A DNA stretch of 64,000 nucleotides from an uncultured Verrucomicrobia subdivision 3 bacterium (GTDB lineage: Bacteria > Verrucomicrobiota > Verrucomicrobiia > Limisphaerales > UBA8199), in contig CAIWMU010000141.1 in NCBI GenBank assembly GCA_903913865.1, positions 27,481 through 91,480 on the forward strand. The letters run 5' to 3'. Positions 9,288 to 19,220 of the stretch are shown piece after piece. A program made the translations under genes and the position numbers. Within the stretch, counting starts at the first letter, position 1, and every line of letters starts with the position of its first letter. The notes beneath the pieces were generated by a model. That model saw only the letters and a list, made by a program, of their open reading frames with translations. It was not told where the DNA came from and ran no database searches.

Positions 9288-10420
9288 GGGGCCTCCTGAG
9301 AAGTTACACCAGCGGCTTTTGCAGGAACAGTGACCGCAGGTTCCGGTGCCAGCAGGCGCACCTTGGCACCCTCGAACAGCCGGGTCGTGCCGGTCACGGC
9401 AACTTTCTCGCCTGAATTGAGCCCGGAAAGAATCTCCTGACGCCCCCCAAGGATACGACCGGTCTTGACCTCGCGGCTATGGGCGCCATCCCCTTCAATG
9501 ACAAACACCTTGGTAACACCCGCAAAATTGATGACTGCCTCCATCGGAATCATCGGCGTCGGAACCGCTTTCTCAATCAGCAACTCACCCCGGGCAAAAC
9601 TGCTGGCCTTGAGTTTCCGGCTGGTATTCGAAACGAGCGCTGCCACATTGAACGACCGTGTCGAGGCGCTCACCGCAGGACTGACGAGATAAACGGTTCC
9701 CTCAAAATTCTCCCCCGGAAACGCATCGACACTGAATCGCACCATCTGCCCCAATTTCACCTGTCCGGCATACCTTTCAGGTGCCTGCATCATGTAGCGC
9801 AACTCGGTATCGTTCACCATCCGGAAGAGGGGTGAGCCGACTCTCATGAAGTCCCCCATGGTCACAAGGCGTTCGGAGACACTCCCCGGAAATGCCGCGA
9901 CCACACGGGATCGACGCAGGTTCAATTCCGCCACCGCCCCGGTCGCCTCCGCTGCCTTGATCTCCGCTCTCGCCAGCTCGGCCTGTGCTGTCGCATCGTC
10001 CATCTGGCTGACGGATGAAATCTTGTCCGCCTGCAGTTCAATGACCCGCTTCAGGTTGCGCTCCGCGTTTTTCTCGTTGGCCCGCGCTTTTGCAAGCACT
10101 GCGGCAGCCTGCGCCGCCTGCACCTGGTAGGCGGCTGTATCAATCAACGCCAGTTCCTGTCCCGCCTCCACCCGTGCGCCAAAATCGACCATGGTTTTCT
10201 CCACCTGTCCTTCCACCTGCGCGGAGATCGTCGCCTCGTCCTTCGCCAAGAGGGTGCCAACCACCGGCAGAACCTTGTCCACAGGTTCTGACACCACCTC
10301 CGCGATGGTCACAGCCACAGCAGCATTGCCTCCCTTTTTCTTGGAGGTGCCATCAGTTTTGCCGCAACCAGCCGTCAAAAGGAGGGCTGCGGACAGAAGG
10401 ACTAGCAATCGATCATGCAT
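9284..10420 (-). CDS. RND efflux adaptor lipoprotein (membrane fusion protein), second of two
   Basis: The protein has 378 residues from ATG 10420. An in-frame start at 10480 lies deep in the upstream pump gene and precedes the signal sequence, so it is rejected. The start MHDRLLVLLSAALLLTAGC is a lipoprotein signal with the lipobox Cys at 19, followed by a GKTDGTSKKKGG linker. The biotinyl-lipoyl-like segments (DKVLPVVGTLLAKDEATISA and VDFGARVEAGQELALID) flank a coiled hairpin rich in Ala, Lys and Glu, then beta-barrel and membrane-proximal parts ending with GLNSGEKVAVTGTTRLFEG. It bridges the permease to an outer-membrane factor. The first eight bases overlap the upstream permease gene and the last four overlap the next. 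Confidence 0.93.
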   Translation of the reverse strand: MHDRLLVLLSAALLLTAGCGKTDGTSKKKGGNAAVAVTIAEVVSEPVDKVLPVVGTLLAKDEATISAQVEGQVEKTMVDFGARVEAGQELALIDTAAYQVQAAQAAAVLAKARANEKNAERNLKRVIELQADKISSVSQMDDATAQAELARAEIKAAEATGAVAELNLRRSRVVAAFPGSVSERLVTMGDFMRVGSPLFRMVNDTELRYMMQAPERYAGQVKLGQMVRFSVDAFPGENFEGTVYLVSPAVSASTRSFNVAALVSNTSRKLKASSFARGELLIEKAVPTPMIPMEAVINFAGVTKVFVIEGDGAHSREVKTGRILGGRQEILSGLNSGEKVAVTGTTRLFEGAKVRLLAPEPAVTVPAKAAGVTSQEAP

Positions 10421-13400
10421 GGGAGTTCTCGGGAACGGGGGCGAAATCTGACGCGATTTGGTCCTGATCCTCGCCCACATGTTGTTTCGCGATCAGGACA
10501 TAGAGTGAAGGAATGACGAGGAGCGTGAAAATGGTCCCCAGTGCCATGCCCGCAACAATCGTGATGCCGATGGAATTCCGCGCTGCCGCACCGGCCCCTG
10601 AGACCAGTGTCAGGGGGAAATGGCCGCAGATGGTGGCCGCACTTGTCATCAGCACGGGCCGCAAACGGACCAGAGCGGCCTCACGGACCGCCTGCAACTT
10701 GCTCAATCCATGACGCTGCTGCTCGTTGGCAAATTCCACAATCAGAATTCCGTTTTTCGCAACCAGTCCCACAAGAGTCACCAGACCCACTTGTGAATAG
10801 ATGTTCAACGTCGTGGTCCACCCCGTCGTGAAAAATGCAGTGTTGGGATCCGGCATCTTCAAAAAGCTGAATAAAAGCGCCCCGAACATCGCCAGGGGAA
10901 CCGACCCCAGCAGGATGATCAGCGGATCCCGAAAGCTGTTAAACTGCGCCGCCAGAACCAGGAAGATCAATATCAACGCAAGGCAGAATGCGGGTATGAA
11001 CTTGCTCGCTTCCGTCCTCAACTGACGGGACTCCCCGGTATAATCCAACTTGTATCCCTCGGGCAGTATCTTGTGCGCCTCATCCTCCAAGAACTTCAGG
11101 GCATCGTTCAGTGGACGGATGGCCACACCACTGATTTTGACCGCATTGAACTGCTGGAACCGGTTGAGCGCCCTCGGCCCGGTCTTTTTCTTCAGCGTGG
11201 CAAAGGTGCTCACGGGGACCAGTTGACCCGCCGTGCCCCTGACATAGGTCTCCTCCAGCTGAGCGGCATTCAGCCGCTCAACGCGCTTGAGTTGCGGAAT
11301 CACCTTGTAACTGCGCCCCTGAAGGTTGAACCGGTTCACGAACCCGCCCCCCATCAGCACACCCAGGTCGGCACCCACTGACCGCATATCCAAACCCAGA
11401 GCTGCCACCTTGTCACGATCCATGACCAATTCCACCTCCGGCTGATCGATCTTGGTGTCGATCATCGGCGGGAATGCAAACATCTTGCTTGCCGTGGCAG
11501 CCTGCTGCAACTGCTCGGCATAACGCATGATAACCTCGGGCTCGGCGGTGGACCCGATGACAAACTCAACCGGAAACTGCCCTCCACCAGGCAAGGGGGA
11601 CGGCGTCGCCCCAAAGGCCCTAACTCCCGGAACCTTGCCCATCTTCGCCTGCACTTCGGGAAGAACCTGGAAGACGGTGCGCTTGCGCTCCGCCCACGGC
11701 TTTAAAACCAGCCCGCCAAAACCGCTGCTCGGCATCGTCATCTGGAAGGAATGGTGCGACTCCGGGGTGCTCATCATCTGGCGGTTCACCTCCTCTGTAT
11801 AGAATGTTGTCTGCTCAATGCTGGCATCAGCCGGTGCCTCGACGATGCCGAAGATGATGCTCTGATCCTCCATTGGCGCCAGCTCCTTCGGGGCAAACAT
11901 GAACATCGGGATGGTCATCAGGCTCAGGCAAATCCAGATGGTGTAAACAGCCGGGCGGGCATTCAACGTGCCGTCCAGCACCCGGGCATAGACCGATCTG
12001 ATCCGGTCAAAACCACGGTTGATGCGCCCGGTCAAACCATGTTCCTCACGCCCCGCGTCCAGCAGCCATGAGGACATCACCGGGGAAAGTGTCAATGCCA
12101 CCACTCCGGATACAAAAACCGCCCCGGCAAGGGTGAAGGCGAACTCCCGGAACAGTGACCCCGTCAATCCCCCCTGCAGCCCAATCGGGGCATAGACGGC
12201 AGCCAATGTGATCGTCATCGCAATCACCGGCCCAACCAGTTCGCGGGCCCCGAGCAGAGCCGCCCTGCGGGGCGTCTGCCCCAGGCGTATGTGCCGCTCC
12301 ACATTTTCCACGATTACAATCGCATCATCCACCACCAGCCCGACGGAGAGCACAACCGCCAGCAGGGTGAGCAGATTCAGCGTGAATCCAAGAACCTGCA
12401 TCAAAAATATCGCGCCAATCAGCGAAATCGGGATCGCCACAAGTGGAACAAGCACCGACCTCAGGGATCCCAGAAAGAGGAAGATCACGATCGCCACAAT
12501 CATCAGCGTTTCAGTCAGGGTCTTGAGCACCTCGCTGATGGCCTCATCAATATACTTTGTCGCATCATAGGCGATCCTCCCCTTTAAACCGCTTGGCAGT
12601 TCCTTCGAGATCAAGTCAACCTCGGCCCGCACCCGCTTGATCACATCCAGCGAGTTGGCATTCGGCAGCACCCAAACCCCCATGAACACGGCCCGTTCCC
12701 CTGTGAACCGCACCTCGACATCATAATTCTCGGCCCCCAGCACCACATCCGCCACATCCCGCAACCGCACCAGATGATCCCCCTTCTGCTGTACCACCAG
12801 ATTGCGAAATTCCTCCACGGTCCTGACGTCCGTGTTGGCCGTCAGGTTCACCTGCACCAGCGAACCTCGCGTCCGCCCCACGGCTGAGAGAAAATTGTTG
12901 GCCGCCAGAACATCCCGCACCTGGGAAGGACTCAAATTGTAGGCGGCCAAACGATCTGACTTGAGCCAGATTCTCATCGCAAAGGTGCGGCCGCCGAGAA
13001 TATCCGCCCTTTGGACCCCCTCCAGCGCCGTCAGCCGGGGTTGGATGATTCGCACCAGATAGTCAGTGATCTGGTTTGCCTCAAGAATGTCCGATGTGAA
13101 GCTCAGGTAGGCTGAGGCAAACTTCGAGTCGGCCGACTCAATGTTGATGATCGGCACCTCCGCCTCGGGCGGCAGGTCGCCACGCACCTGATCCACCTTG
13201 GAACTGATTTCCGCGAGTGCCCTCGTGGGATCATAATTCAACCTCAGCCGGATGGTGATGGTCGAGATGCCCAGTGAACTGGACGATTCGATGTAATCAA
13301 TCCCATCCGCCGCGGCGAGCGCCCGCTCAAGCGGGGTGGTGATGAATCCCCTCACCAGATCCGCGCTGGCTCCGACATAAACCGTCGTCACCGTCACCGC

Positions 13401-13532
13401 CGCATTGTCACTGCGCGGATACTGCCGCACGTTAAGCGATCGAATCGCCTGCATCCCGACGATCAGGATCACCAGGTTCACCACCAGCGCCAGCACCGGC
13501 CGGCGAATAAATAGGTCCGTAAAGGATTTCAT
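10413..13532 (-). CDS. RND multidrug efflux permease (AcrB/MexF type), first of two
   Basis: The protein has 1039 residues, the usual length of HAE1 pumps. The start MKSFTDLFIRRPVLALVVNL leads straight into the first helix. The proton-relay pair is D402-D403 in SVGLVVDDAIVIVENVERH. The second half has AAQFNSFRDPLIILLGSVPLAMFGAL and LVAKNGILIVEFANEQQ. It is clearly diverged from the other permease of the operon, so the two are likely to have different substrates or to form a mixed complex like MdtBC. It lies 14 bases after the first adaptor and is followed by the second adaptor with an 8-base overlap. Confidence 0.95.
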   Translation of the reverse strand: MKSFTDLFIRRPVLALVVNLVILIVGMQAIRSLNVRQYPRSDNAAVTVTTVYVGASADLVRGFITTPLERALAAADGIDYIESSSSLGISTITIRLRLNYDPTRALAEISSKVDQVRGDLPPEAEVPIINIESADSKFASAYLSFTSDILEANQITDYLVRIIQPRLTALEGVQRADILGGRTFAMRIWLKSDRLAAYNLSPSQVRDVLAANNFLSAVGRTRGSLVQVNLTANTDVRTVEEFRNLVVQQKGDHLVRLRDVADVVLGAENYDVEVRFTGERAVFMGVWVLPNANSLDVIKRVRAEVDLISKELPSGLKGRIAYDATKYIDEAISEVLKTLTETLMIVAIVIFLFLGSLRSVLVPLVAIPISLIGAIFLMQVLGFTLNLLTLLAVVLSVGLVVDDAIVIVENVERHIRLGQTPRRAALLGARELVGPVIAMTITLAAVYAPIGLQGGLTGSLFREFAFTLAGAVFVSGVVALTLSPVMSSWLLDAGREEHGLTGRINRGFDRIRSVYARVLDGTLNARPAVYTIWICLSLMTIPMFMFAPKELAPMEDQSIIFGIVEAPADASIEQTTFYTEEVNRQMMSTPESHHSFQMTMPSSGFGGLVLKPWAERKRTVFQVLPEVQAKMGKVPGVRAFGATPSPLPGGGQFPVEFVIGSTAEPEVIMRYAEQLQQAATASKMFAFPPMIDTKIDQPEVELVMDRDKVAALGLDMRSVGADLGVLMGGGFVNRFNLQGRSYKVIPQLKRVERLNAAQLEETYVRGTAGQLVPVSTFATLKKKTGPRALNRFQQFNAVKISGVAIRPLNDALKFLEDEAHKILPEGYKLDYTGESRQLRTEASKFIPAFCLALILIFLVLAAQFNSFRDPLIILLGSVPLAMFGALLFSFLKMPDPNTAFFTTGWTTTLNIYSQVGLVTLVGLVAKNGILIVEFANEQQRHGLSKLQAVREAALVRLRPVLMTSAATICGHFPLTLVSGAGAAARNSIGITIVAGMALGTIFTLLVIPSLYVLIAKQHVGEDQDQIASDFAPVPENSHA

Positions 13533-13546
13533 TCAGCGCCAGGGGA

Positions 13547-14677
13547 TCAGGTGTCAGACGGATGCGGTGTGAGGGAGGCCTTCGGTGCCATCTGATTGTT
13601 CTCCTCAACAGTCGCGCCATTCCGCAACTTGAACAATCCCGCACTGGCAACCTTTTCGCCGACCTTCAAACCCGTTTCCACACTCACATAATCCCCCCTG
13701 GGCCGGCCGGCCCGGATGAACTGCTGGCGCACAACCGTGCGGGCGGGACCGTTCGTATCCGCCGCCCTGGCCTCGATCACAAAGACCGAATCGCCGTATG
13801 GGGCGCTGAACACCGCCGTGGAGGGAATCGCCAGCACAGGCTGCTCACCGGCCAGAACCACCTCCGCACGTCCAAACATGCCGGGCCTCAACAGTCCCTC
13901 AGCATTCGCAAAGGTGCTCTGGAGAAGAACGCTCCGGGTTGAGGAGTTCAGGTCCGGGTTGATCGCCGTCAGGCGACCTTCGAACACCTTTCCCGGGTGG
14001 GCATCCGTGGTCAGATTCACAACCATTCCGACTTTAACCTTCTCCACTTCCTGCTGAGGCAGGGTGAATTCAGCAAAAATCGGTGCCAGGGCTTGAAGGG
14101 ATACGATCGGTCGCCCCCCCTCAAGATACTGCCCCAGATTAATCTGGCGGATGCCAAGCCTGCCATCAAACGGGGCCTTGATGGTTTTCTTTGCAATGGT
14201 GGCCGCAATTTCATCGGCATTCGCCTCATGCTGCTTCACCGTCGCCTCTGCGAGATCCAGATCCGCCTCCGCGACCATGTTATCCTTCCGCAACGTAACC
14301 ATCCGTTCCAGATTCAGCTTCGCAAGCTTCAGTTGCGCCTTTACGGACCGCAGCTGAGCTTCCTCCGAGGATGTGTCCAGACGCACCAGGATATCCCCCC
14401 CTTTCACCACCGCTCCCGATTCAAACGGAATCTCCCGCACCGACCCGGGCAGGTCGGGGGTGATCGTGACTCCCTGAGCGGCAGTCACCGAGGCGATCGC
14501 TGTGAGCGTGCTCGGCCACTTCTCCTCAGAAACCACTGCCGAAGAGATCGTTTCCGGCGGAAGCACCATCTTCTTGGACGCCGTGATCATCTTGTCGAAC
14601 TGCAACGCCTTTATTCCCACCAGTCCGCCCAATACGGCGGCCACCAGAACCACTGCCAAAGTTAACTTTAATTTCAT
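13547..14677 (-). CDS. RND efflux adaptor (membrane fusion protein), first of two
   Basis: The protein has 376 residues with an N-terminal uncleaved-type anchor (MKLKLTLAVVLVAAVLGGL) and no lipobox, unlike the second adaptor. Two lipoyl halves (ITPDLPGSVREIPFESGAVVKGGD and TIKAPFDGRLGIRQINLGQYL) flank the alpha hairpin. The barrel domain includes INPDLNSSTRSVLLQSTF and RPGMFGRAEVVL, as in MexE and AcrA-like adaptors. It lies nine bases downstream of the TetR gene and 14 bases upstream of the first permease, so it is the first structural gene of the pump operon. Confidence 0.94.
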   Translation of the reverse strand: MKLKLTLAVVLVAAVLGGLVGIKALQFDKMITASKKMVLPPETISSAVVSEEKWPSTLTAIASVTAAQGVTITPDLPGSVREIPFESGAVVKGGDILVRLDTSSEEAQLRSVKAQLKLAKLNLERMVTLRKDNMVAEADLDLAEATVKQHEANADEIAATIAKKTIKAPFDGRLGIRQINLGQYLEGGRPIVSLQALAPIFAEFTLPQQEVEKVKVGMVVNLTTDAHPGKVFEGRLTAINPDLNSSTRSVLLQSTFANAEGLLRPGMFGRAEVVLAGEQPVLAIPSTAVFSAPYGDSVFVIEARAADTNGPARTVVRQQFIRAGRPRGDYVSVETGLKVGEKVASAGLFKLRNGATVEENNQMAPKASLTPHPSDT

Positions 14678-14686
14678 GTTTTCTTT

Positions 14687-15340
14687 TTACTCACCTGCTA
14701 CCTGCCTTGTGCCGGAACACCCTCCCCGCCCCCCGGAGCCAGACCCGGCCCCTGCCAGAAAAAGGTCCACAATCCGCGCTGCCGTCTGCCGGTCCAGCGC
14801 ACATTCCGGCATGAGCAATCGAACCATCACATACATGTTCAACTGCCCGTAAATCCCCATCGTCAACGTGTCCAGATCATAGTGCACCCCAATCTCCCCG
14901 CTCCTCTGGGCCTCAGCCATGAGACCCCGCACCCACTCATAGTTCCTGCGCCCCTTCTGCAGGCAATGTGCATGACCCGGAGTATCTGTGGAACCGGTGA
15001 ACGCCGTCGCAAATGCCAGTCTCATCAGTTCCTGGTTGCGCACCGAAAATTCGAACAGCGCCACTACAATCTCCTCCAACTTTTCGGAAATTGTGCCTCC
15101 CCTCTCCGCTGCCTCCCGCATCAACCGGTATCGCTCCTCATGAGCATGATCCACCAACGCCTGAAACAACCCCGCCTTGTCTCTGAAATAATAGTATAGG
15201 GTCGGCTTGGAAACCTTCGCCTCACTCACGATCCGCTGCACCGACGTCGCCACATAACCCCTTTCCGCAAAGCTCCGCAGTGCGGCATGTAGAATCAGTT
15301 GCCGAGTGTCGGAATCCGGTTGGAGAAGGGTCTTGGACAC
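14687..15340 (-). CDS. TetR/AcrR-family repressor of the efflux operon
   Basis: The protein has 217 residues. The N-terminal TetR DNA-binding domain runs TRQLILHAALRSFAERGYVATSVQ, then the recognition helix VSKPTLYYYFRDKAGLFQAL at about residues 43-62. The C-terminal helical ligand domain is about 150 residues and ends in a Gly/Ser/Arg-rich tail. The best start is GTG 15340. Its ribosome-binding region overlaps the palindrome at 15343-15362, so bound repressor would block its own expression and the four pump genes behind it. This is the classic autoregulated efflux layout, with a lipophilic inducer expected. Confidence 0.93.
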   Translation of the reverse strand: MSKTLLQPDSDTRQLILHAALRSFAERGYVATSVQRIVSEAKVSKPTLYYYFRDKAGLFQALVDHAHEERYRLMREAAERGGTISEKLEEIVVALFEFSVRNQELMRLAFATAFTGSTDTPGHAHCLQKGRRNYEWVRGLMAEAQRSGEIGVHYDLDTLTMGIYGQLNMYVMVRLLMPECALDRQTAARIVDLFLAGAGSGSGGRGGCSGTRQVAGE

Positions 15341-15342
15341 AA

Positions 15343-15362
15343 AACCTACCGAACGGTAGGTT
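15343..15362. promoter_or_regulatory. TetR-type operator in front of the efflux operon
   Basis: AACCTACCG (15343-15351) and CGGTAGGTT (15354-15362) are perfect 9-base inverted arms around AA. The composition ACCTACCG/CGGTAGGT is typical of TetR-family operators. The site ends two bases before the GTG start of the TetR gene. The inference that TetR binds here rests on position and symmetry. Confidence 0.85.
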
Positions 15363-15923
15363 CATATGCCCTCCGAGTCAAATGATTTGAGTTGCCGAAA
15401 AGCCCGCGCAAATCCCGCTCACCAACCGAACTTTGAAAAGCCGCCCCCGGCTATGGCCGCATGCTTCTGTCAATCCGGTTGCCCACAGTTGCCGGAAGAA
15501 CCATCAAACTATGGCCACGGCAAGAATGGCATGGTTGGACGTCATCCAAAAAGAGGTGGTTCCTCAGTTCATCCAACCCACACCCTGCAGGGCGCCACTC
15601 AAGAAGCGGTTCAAGAACCTGCCACGATTTAAATCCAACCCCTGCGCCAAACGCGGTGGCGGCACACTGTTTTACAACGTTGCTGGAGTTGAGCGCTTCC
15701 TGAAGCAACGCACCCTGCCAGGTGCAGGACAATAAAAAACCCCAGCTTTGAGGACGGGGATGAAAGTTAGAAACTTCACGCTCCCCAATTACACTCGACG
15801 CCCAACCAATTCGGCGAAGTAACGCTCGCCGGCTGGAGTCGGCGATCCCGGAGAGAATGCCATCAAAGCGATCCGCAACATGAAAAGCGTCGGGCATCTG
15901 GCGTCCCCCATTTTCCGCAAAGG
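15363..15923. other. Intergenic stretch, palindrome-rich, no convincing gene
   Basis: About 560 bases hold open frames on both strands (for example 15451-15927 minus), but none has a plausible start, composition or recognisable motif. The stretch contains a perfect CCCTGCAGGG (15583-15592) and a GCACC/GGTGC hairpin (15710-15725). It may be a dispersed intergenic repeat, which cannot be shown from one copy. Confidence 0.4.
15734..15759 (-). terminator. Weak possible terminator downstream of the six-hairpin-type gene
   Basis: Read on the minus strand, CCCC (15759-15756) can pair with GGGG (15743-15740) across a 12-base loop, followed at once by six T residues (15739-15734). The stem is only four to five pairs and lies 165 bases past the stop at 15924, so support is modest. 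Confidence 0.35.
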
Positions 15924-18900
15924 TCACTTGTTGTTGGAAGGCACTTTTGGCCCTTGATCCGATAAAGAGGGTGCAAAGATTGCCACGATGGTCAGCGCAC
16001 CGGTCTTACCCGACACGTCCACATCGCCCTTGACCGGATCGAAGGCAGTGTGCTCGACGCCGTTGACGCGCACGGACTGGATGGGCTTTTTCTCTGGATG
16101 GCGAAACCGGACCAGTGTTCGTGCCGGTGCAGTTTTGATCGCAAGGTCGGCTTTGCAGGTGATCCGGCTCTGCGAAGAGTCCGTTTCATATTCGACAGAA
16201 ACGACCCCGAAGCACGTGTGGACACTTTTGAGGTAAATGGATTCTCCGCGTCCCAGCCATTCACGCGGCAGCGCACGCCCCAGATGCAAAGTGTCGCCTC
16301 TGCCATAGACGAACATGTAGCGCAGCCACTTGATCGAGTTGGATTCGTCAGATGTCTTGAAAGGCTCCGCGTTCGAAAAGCCCAGAACCGGGCGGGGATG
16401 TTCAACCATCCCTTGAATGTTGGGGCTGTAGGCGGCAGTGAAGGCGTTGAAAAACATCCAAATATAGACCTCGATTTCGTCGCGATCGAGATAAGGCATC
16501 AGTCCGGCAAGGAGGTTGGGTTGGCACGAGAAGCCCGCCCAGTCGTACCACATTTCGTGGAAATCCGGAATCGGGTAGCCGAATTCGCCCCCGGTGTAGA
16601 GGTTGTCCTGGTAGTCGTCCAGGATCCACGGTGCCTCCGGGCCGTGGGGATCGAGAATGCCGCACAGAAGCAGATTCACGGAGCCTTCGAGGGTCTCACG
16701 AATCCAACCGAGATCCCGGCCTCGCCGGTATACATGCGTCGGATAATGCGGCACCCACCGACCGTCGCGCAGGCGCACCAATGGATTGTGCTGCCGGGCG
16801 ATGGTGAGGCTCCGCAAGATGTCCGCCCGGTAGGCATCGGCCTCGGCGCGCAGACGGCTCGCTTCGGGATGCCCGACCGCCTCGAGCGCAGCCGCCACGT
16901 GATCCATGCCACGCCAGTTCCAGGTGTTGCTCGGAACCCAATAAAAGAAGCTGTTGACGTCTTCCAGTCCGCCCGCTGGCAGAAGCCCGCGTTCCCACCC
17001 CCGTGAGAGGGGCTGCTGCCCCATGGTAAGCCGGCGCTGACGCACGATCCATTCCGCACCGCGAATCAGGTTCGGCGCGATTCCTTCCACCCAGGCCTTG
17101 TCACGTGTCATGAAGTAATGTTCGGCGAGTGCCCACATGATCCAACCGTGGCTCTGGACATAGGATTCGCCAGCCTCGCTGCCTCCCGATCCATAGAACA
17201 CTCCCTCCTGTTCGCTGAACCGACCGGCGAGCCTGGCCGTGCTTTGATACTTGATCCAGAGAGCCAGCCGCTTGCGCGCGTCCTCATGCAAGCCACGCTC
17301 TTCGAGTTCCTGGATGACCATCGTGGACTCGTTCCCGAAATTTCCGTAGGCGTCAGCTCCGACCGATGTGCTGATGAGGCCATCATCCCCCGGCATACGG
17401 TGATCCGAGATCATCTGATGGACCAGGTGGGCCTTGTGAAAAGCATTGAGTTCCGGCTCCGGGGTCTTGATTTCGGCCCATGGCGAAACTTGATCGTTCC
17501 AGAAACGGGCGGTCTGTTCACGCAGTGGTTCAAATTGCAGCCGCGCCAGCGACACGCGCTCCTGCCCGGAAGAAACAGCTTTGCGGGCAATTTTCATCAA
17601 CGCTTCACAACTCTCGCCCGGGGCCAATTCACGATGCAGGAGGAGGCCCTCACTCCTGGCGGTGACGGACATGCTGGTGCGAATCGCACCGCGCACTTCG
17701 GGTTTTCCTTCCGGGGCTACCACCAACAGGCGTTCACCATTCACATCGCCGTTGGTCAAAGTCAGCGCGTCACGCGGGCCAACGGGGACTCCGCTTCGCG
17801 CACCGTCCTGGTATGGATGCCGGGTGTGTTGGGAGCGGGAAGAGAATTCGATGGGCAACGTTGCGGTGATCGGCAGGCGTCCTTCGTTCTGGAGCGTGAA
17901 CCGCACCATGCATACAGTGGGATCGTCGGCGCTCAAGTCCTCGCCGACGGGCTTGATCAGGGACACCGCAAAACTTTCCTGATGAACTCGCAGGTCGCCG
18001 CTTCGTCGCTCCACGTGATAAATCAGTGCCGGTGCGGGATCGGCGTAGTTCGCCACACGGCTCCAGCGACCCATGCCAAAGAAGAACCGATGCGCCTGCT
18101 CGCTGCCGTAACCGTTCTCCATGGTGATGTCGCCGTCGGTTTCAATCCGGAACCGGTTTTGGTTGTATTTGCATCCGAGCATCATCGCCACCGGATGCCG
18201 CTCGGGTTGGCCGAGCCGGGCACCGCTGAGGCTTTGCTCGGGCATCTGGCTCACCATGCTGGCGATGCTGCCCTCGGCAGAAGGCACACCGGAAGCCTCA
18301 CCGCGTCGTCCCGGGCCACCGCGCCGCCGCACTTCACGCTGATAGGCCTCGAAGGAGTTGGGGTCGGAGGCAAGGGTTACGAAGACACCTCCGTCCTCAT
18401 ACCAGACAGGACCTTGAGCCAGTAACGCATCCATGGAGATGGTGAAGGTCTGGTCCGCCATGCCAAACGTGACCAGTCCCTCGTCATGCGCAAACCGATG
18501 GGGGGATACCAAATGCTGGACGTCCACGAGGAAATTCCGTGGGCCGAGCGATCCTTCCAGCAGACCGACGCGACACCGCTCCTGCGGTTTGGTCCCTCGC
18601 CCCGATTCCAGATTGGCGATTTCGCAATTGTAGACGGAAAGTTTCACATCTTTCCCATTCACCGGCTTTCCCGCATCCAGCATGACGCGAAATTTGGTCA
18701 GGGTCGGCTTCGATGCTGTGTAGACCTCGATGCGCTCAATCGAGTCCGGTGTCACGCCCTCCACGCGAATGCCCAGGGTATAGCGGTAATCGACGTCGCC
18801 CCCGTTGAAGGAAACTCCTTCCCGGCTCAACGGATCAAACCTCAGGACGGCTCGATGCTGTCCGCTTTTCACGACGCGCACCGCCCCCTTGTCCCACGAG

Positions 18901-19220
18901 ACGTCGAACCAGTCGTCCACCACCTTCCAACCCAATTGGAACGAGCCGATTTTCGGATCGAGCAACTCCTGCCGCTTGCGTCGCCATGTCTTGTGCAGGT
19001 AGGACAAGCCGATGTCACTCGGCACACCAGATTTGAGTGTGACAACCACTTCGCGAATTTCGCGCGGCTCTTCAAAACGCACCACATTCGCCGGAGTGCC
19101 GGGCAACGCGAACGGCGCGATGTCGAGGCTGTGCTGCCCTGCCGCGCCGACCCCTGCGGTCGTCGACAGCAACATGCAGGTTACCAAACCAACCAGCAGG
19201 AAAACCCACGGTTTTTTCAT
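15924..19220 (-). CDS. Large secreted six-hairpin-glycosidase-like protein
   Basis: The protein has 1098 residues. A signal peptide (MKKPWVFLLVGLVTCMLLSTTAGVGA) precedes a ~560-residue beta-rich N-terminal part. An all-helical region (about 590-970) with repeated aromatic loops follows, including SHGWIMWALAEHYFM, WVPSNTWNWRGMDHVAAALE and HEMWYDWAGFSCQPN. This pattern resembles the (alpha/alpha)6 barrels of six-hairpin glycosidases such as GH63, GH78 and GH95. A short C-terminal beta-sandwich closes it (RFRHPEKKPIQSVRVNGV). I cannot assign a family or catalytic pair with certainty. A strong ribosome site (AAGGAG, eight bases before ATG 19220) supports the start. It follows the sialidase-like cluster after a 192-base gap and may have its own promoter. 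Confidence 0.75.
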   Translation of the reverse strand: MKKPWVFLLVGLVTCMLLSTTAGVGAAGQHSLDIAPFALPGTPANVVRFEEPREIREVVVTLKSGVPSDIGLSYLHKTWRRKRQELLDPKIGSFQLGWKVVDDWFDVSWDKGAVRVVKSGQHRAVLRFDPLSREGVSFNGGDVDYRYTLGIRVEGVTPDSIERIEVYTASKPTLTKFRVMLDAGKPVNGKDVKLSVYNCEIANLESGRGTKPQERCRVGLLEGSLGPRNFLVDVQHLVSPHRFAHDEGLVTFGMADQTFTISMDALLAQGPVWYEDGGVFVTLASDPNSFEAYQREVRRRGGPGRRGEASGVPSAEGSIASMVSQMPEQSLSGARLGQPERHPVAMMLGCKYNQNRFRIETDGDITMENGYGSEQAHRFFFGMGRWSRVANYADPAPALIYHVERRSGDLRVHQESFAVSLIKPVGEDLSADDPTVCMVRFTLQNEGRLPITATLPIEFSSRSQHTRHPYQDGARSGVPVGPRDALTLTNGDVNGERLLVVAPEGKPEVRGAIRTSMSVTARSEGLLLHRELAPGESCEALMKIARKAVSSGQERVSLARLQFEPLREQTARFWNDQVSPWAEIKTPEPELNAFHKAHLVHQMISDHRMPGDDGLISTSVGADAYGNFGNESTMVIQELEERGLHEDARKRLALWIKYQSTARLAGRFSEQEGVFYGSGGSEAGESYVQSHGWIMWALAEHYFMTRDKAWVEGIAPNLIRGAEWIVRQRRLTMGQQPLSRGWERGLLPAGGLEDVNSFFYWVPSNTWNWRGMDHVAAALEAVGHPEASRLRAEADAYRADILRSLTIARQHNPLVRLRDGRWVPHYPTHVYRRGRDLGWIRETLEGSVNLLLCGILDPHGPEAPWILDDYQDNLYTGGEFGYPIPDFHEMWYDWAGFSCQPNLLAGLMPYLDRDEIEVYIWMFFNAFTAAYSPNIQGMVEHPRPVLGFSNAEPFKTSDESNSIKWLRYMFVYGRGDTLHLGRALPREWLGRGESIYLKSVHTCFGVVSVEYETDSSQSRITCKADLAIKTAPARTLVRFRHPEKKPIQSVRVNGVEHTAFDPVKGDVDVSGKTGALTIVAIFAPSLSDQGPKVPSNNK

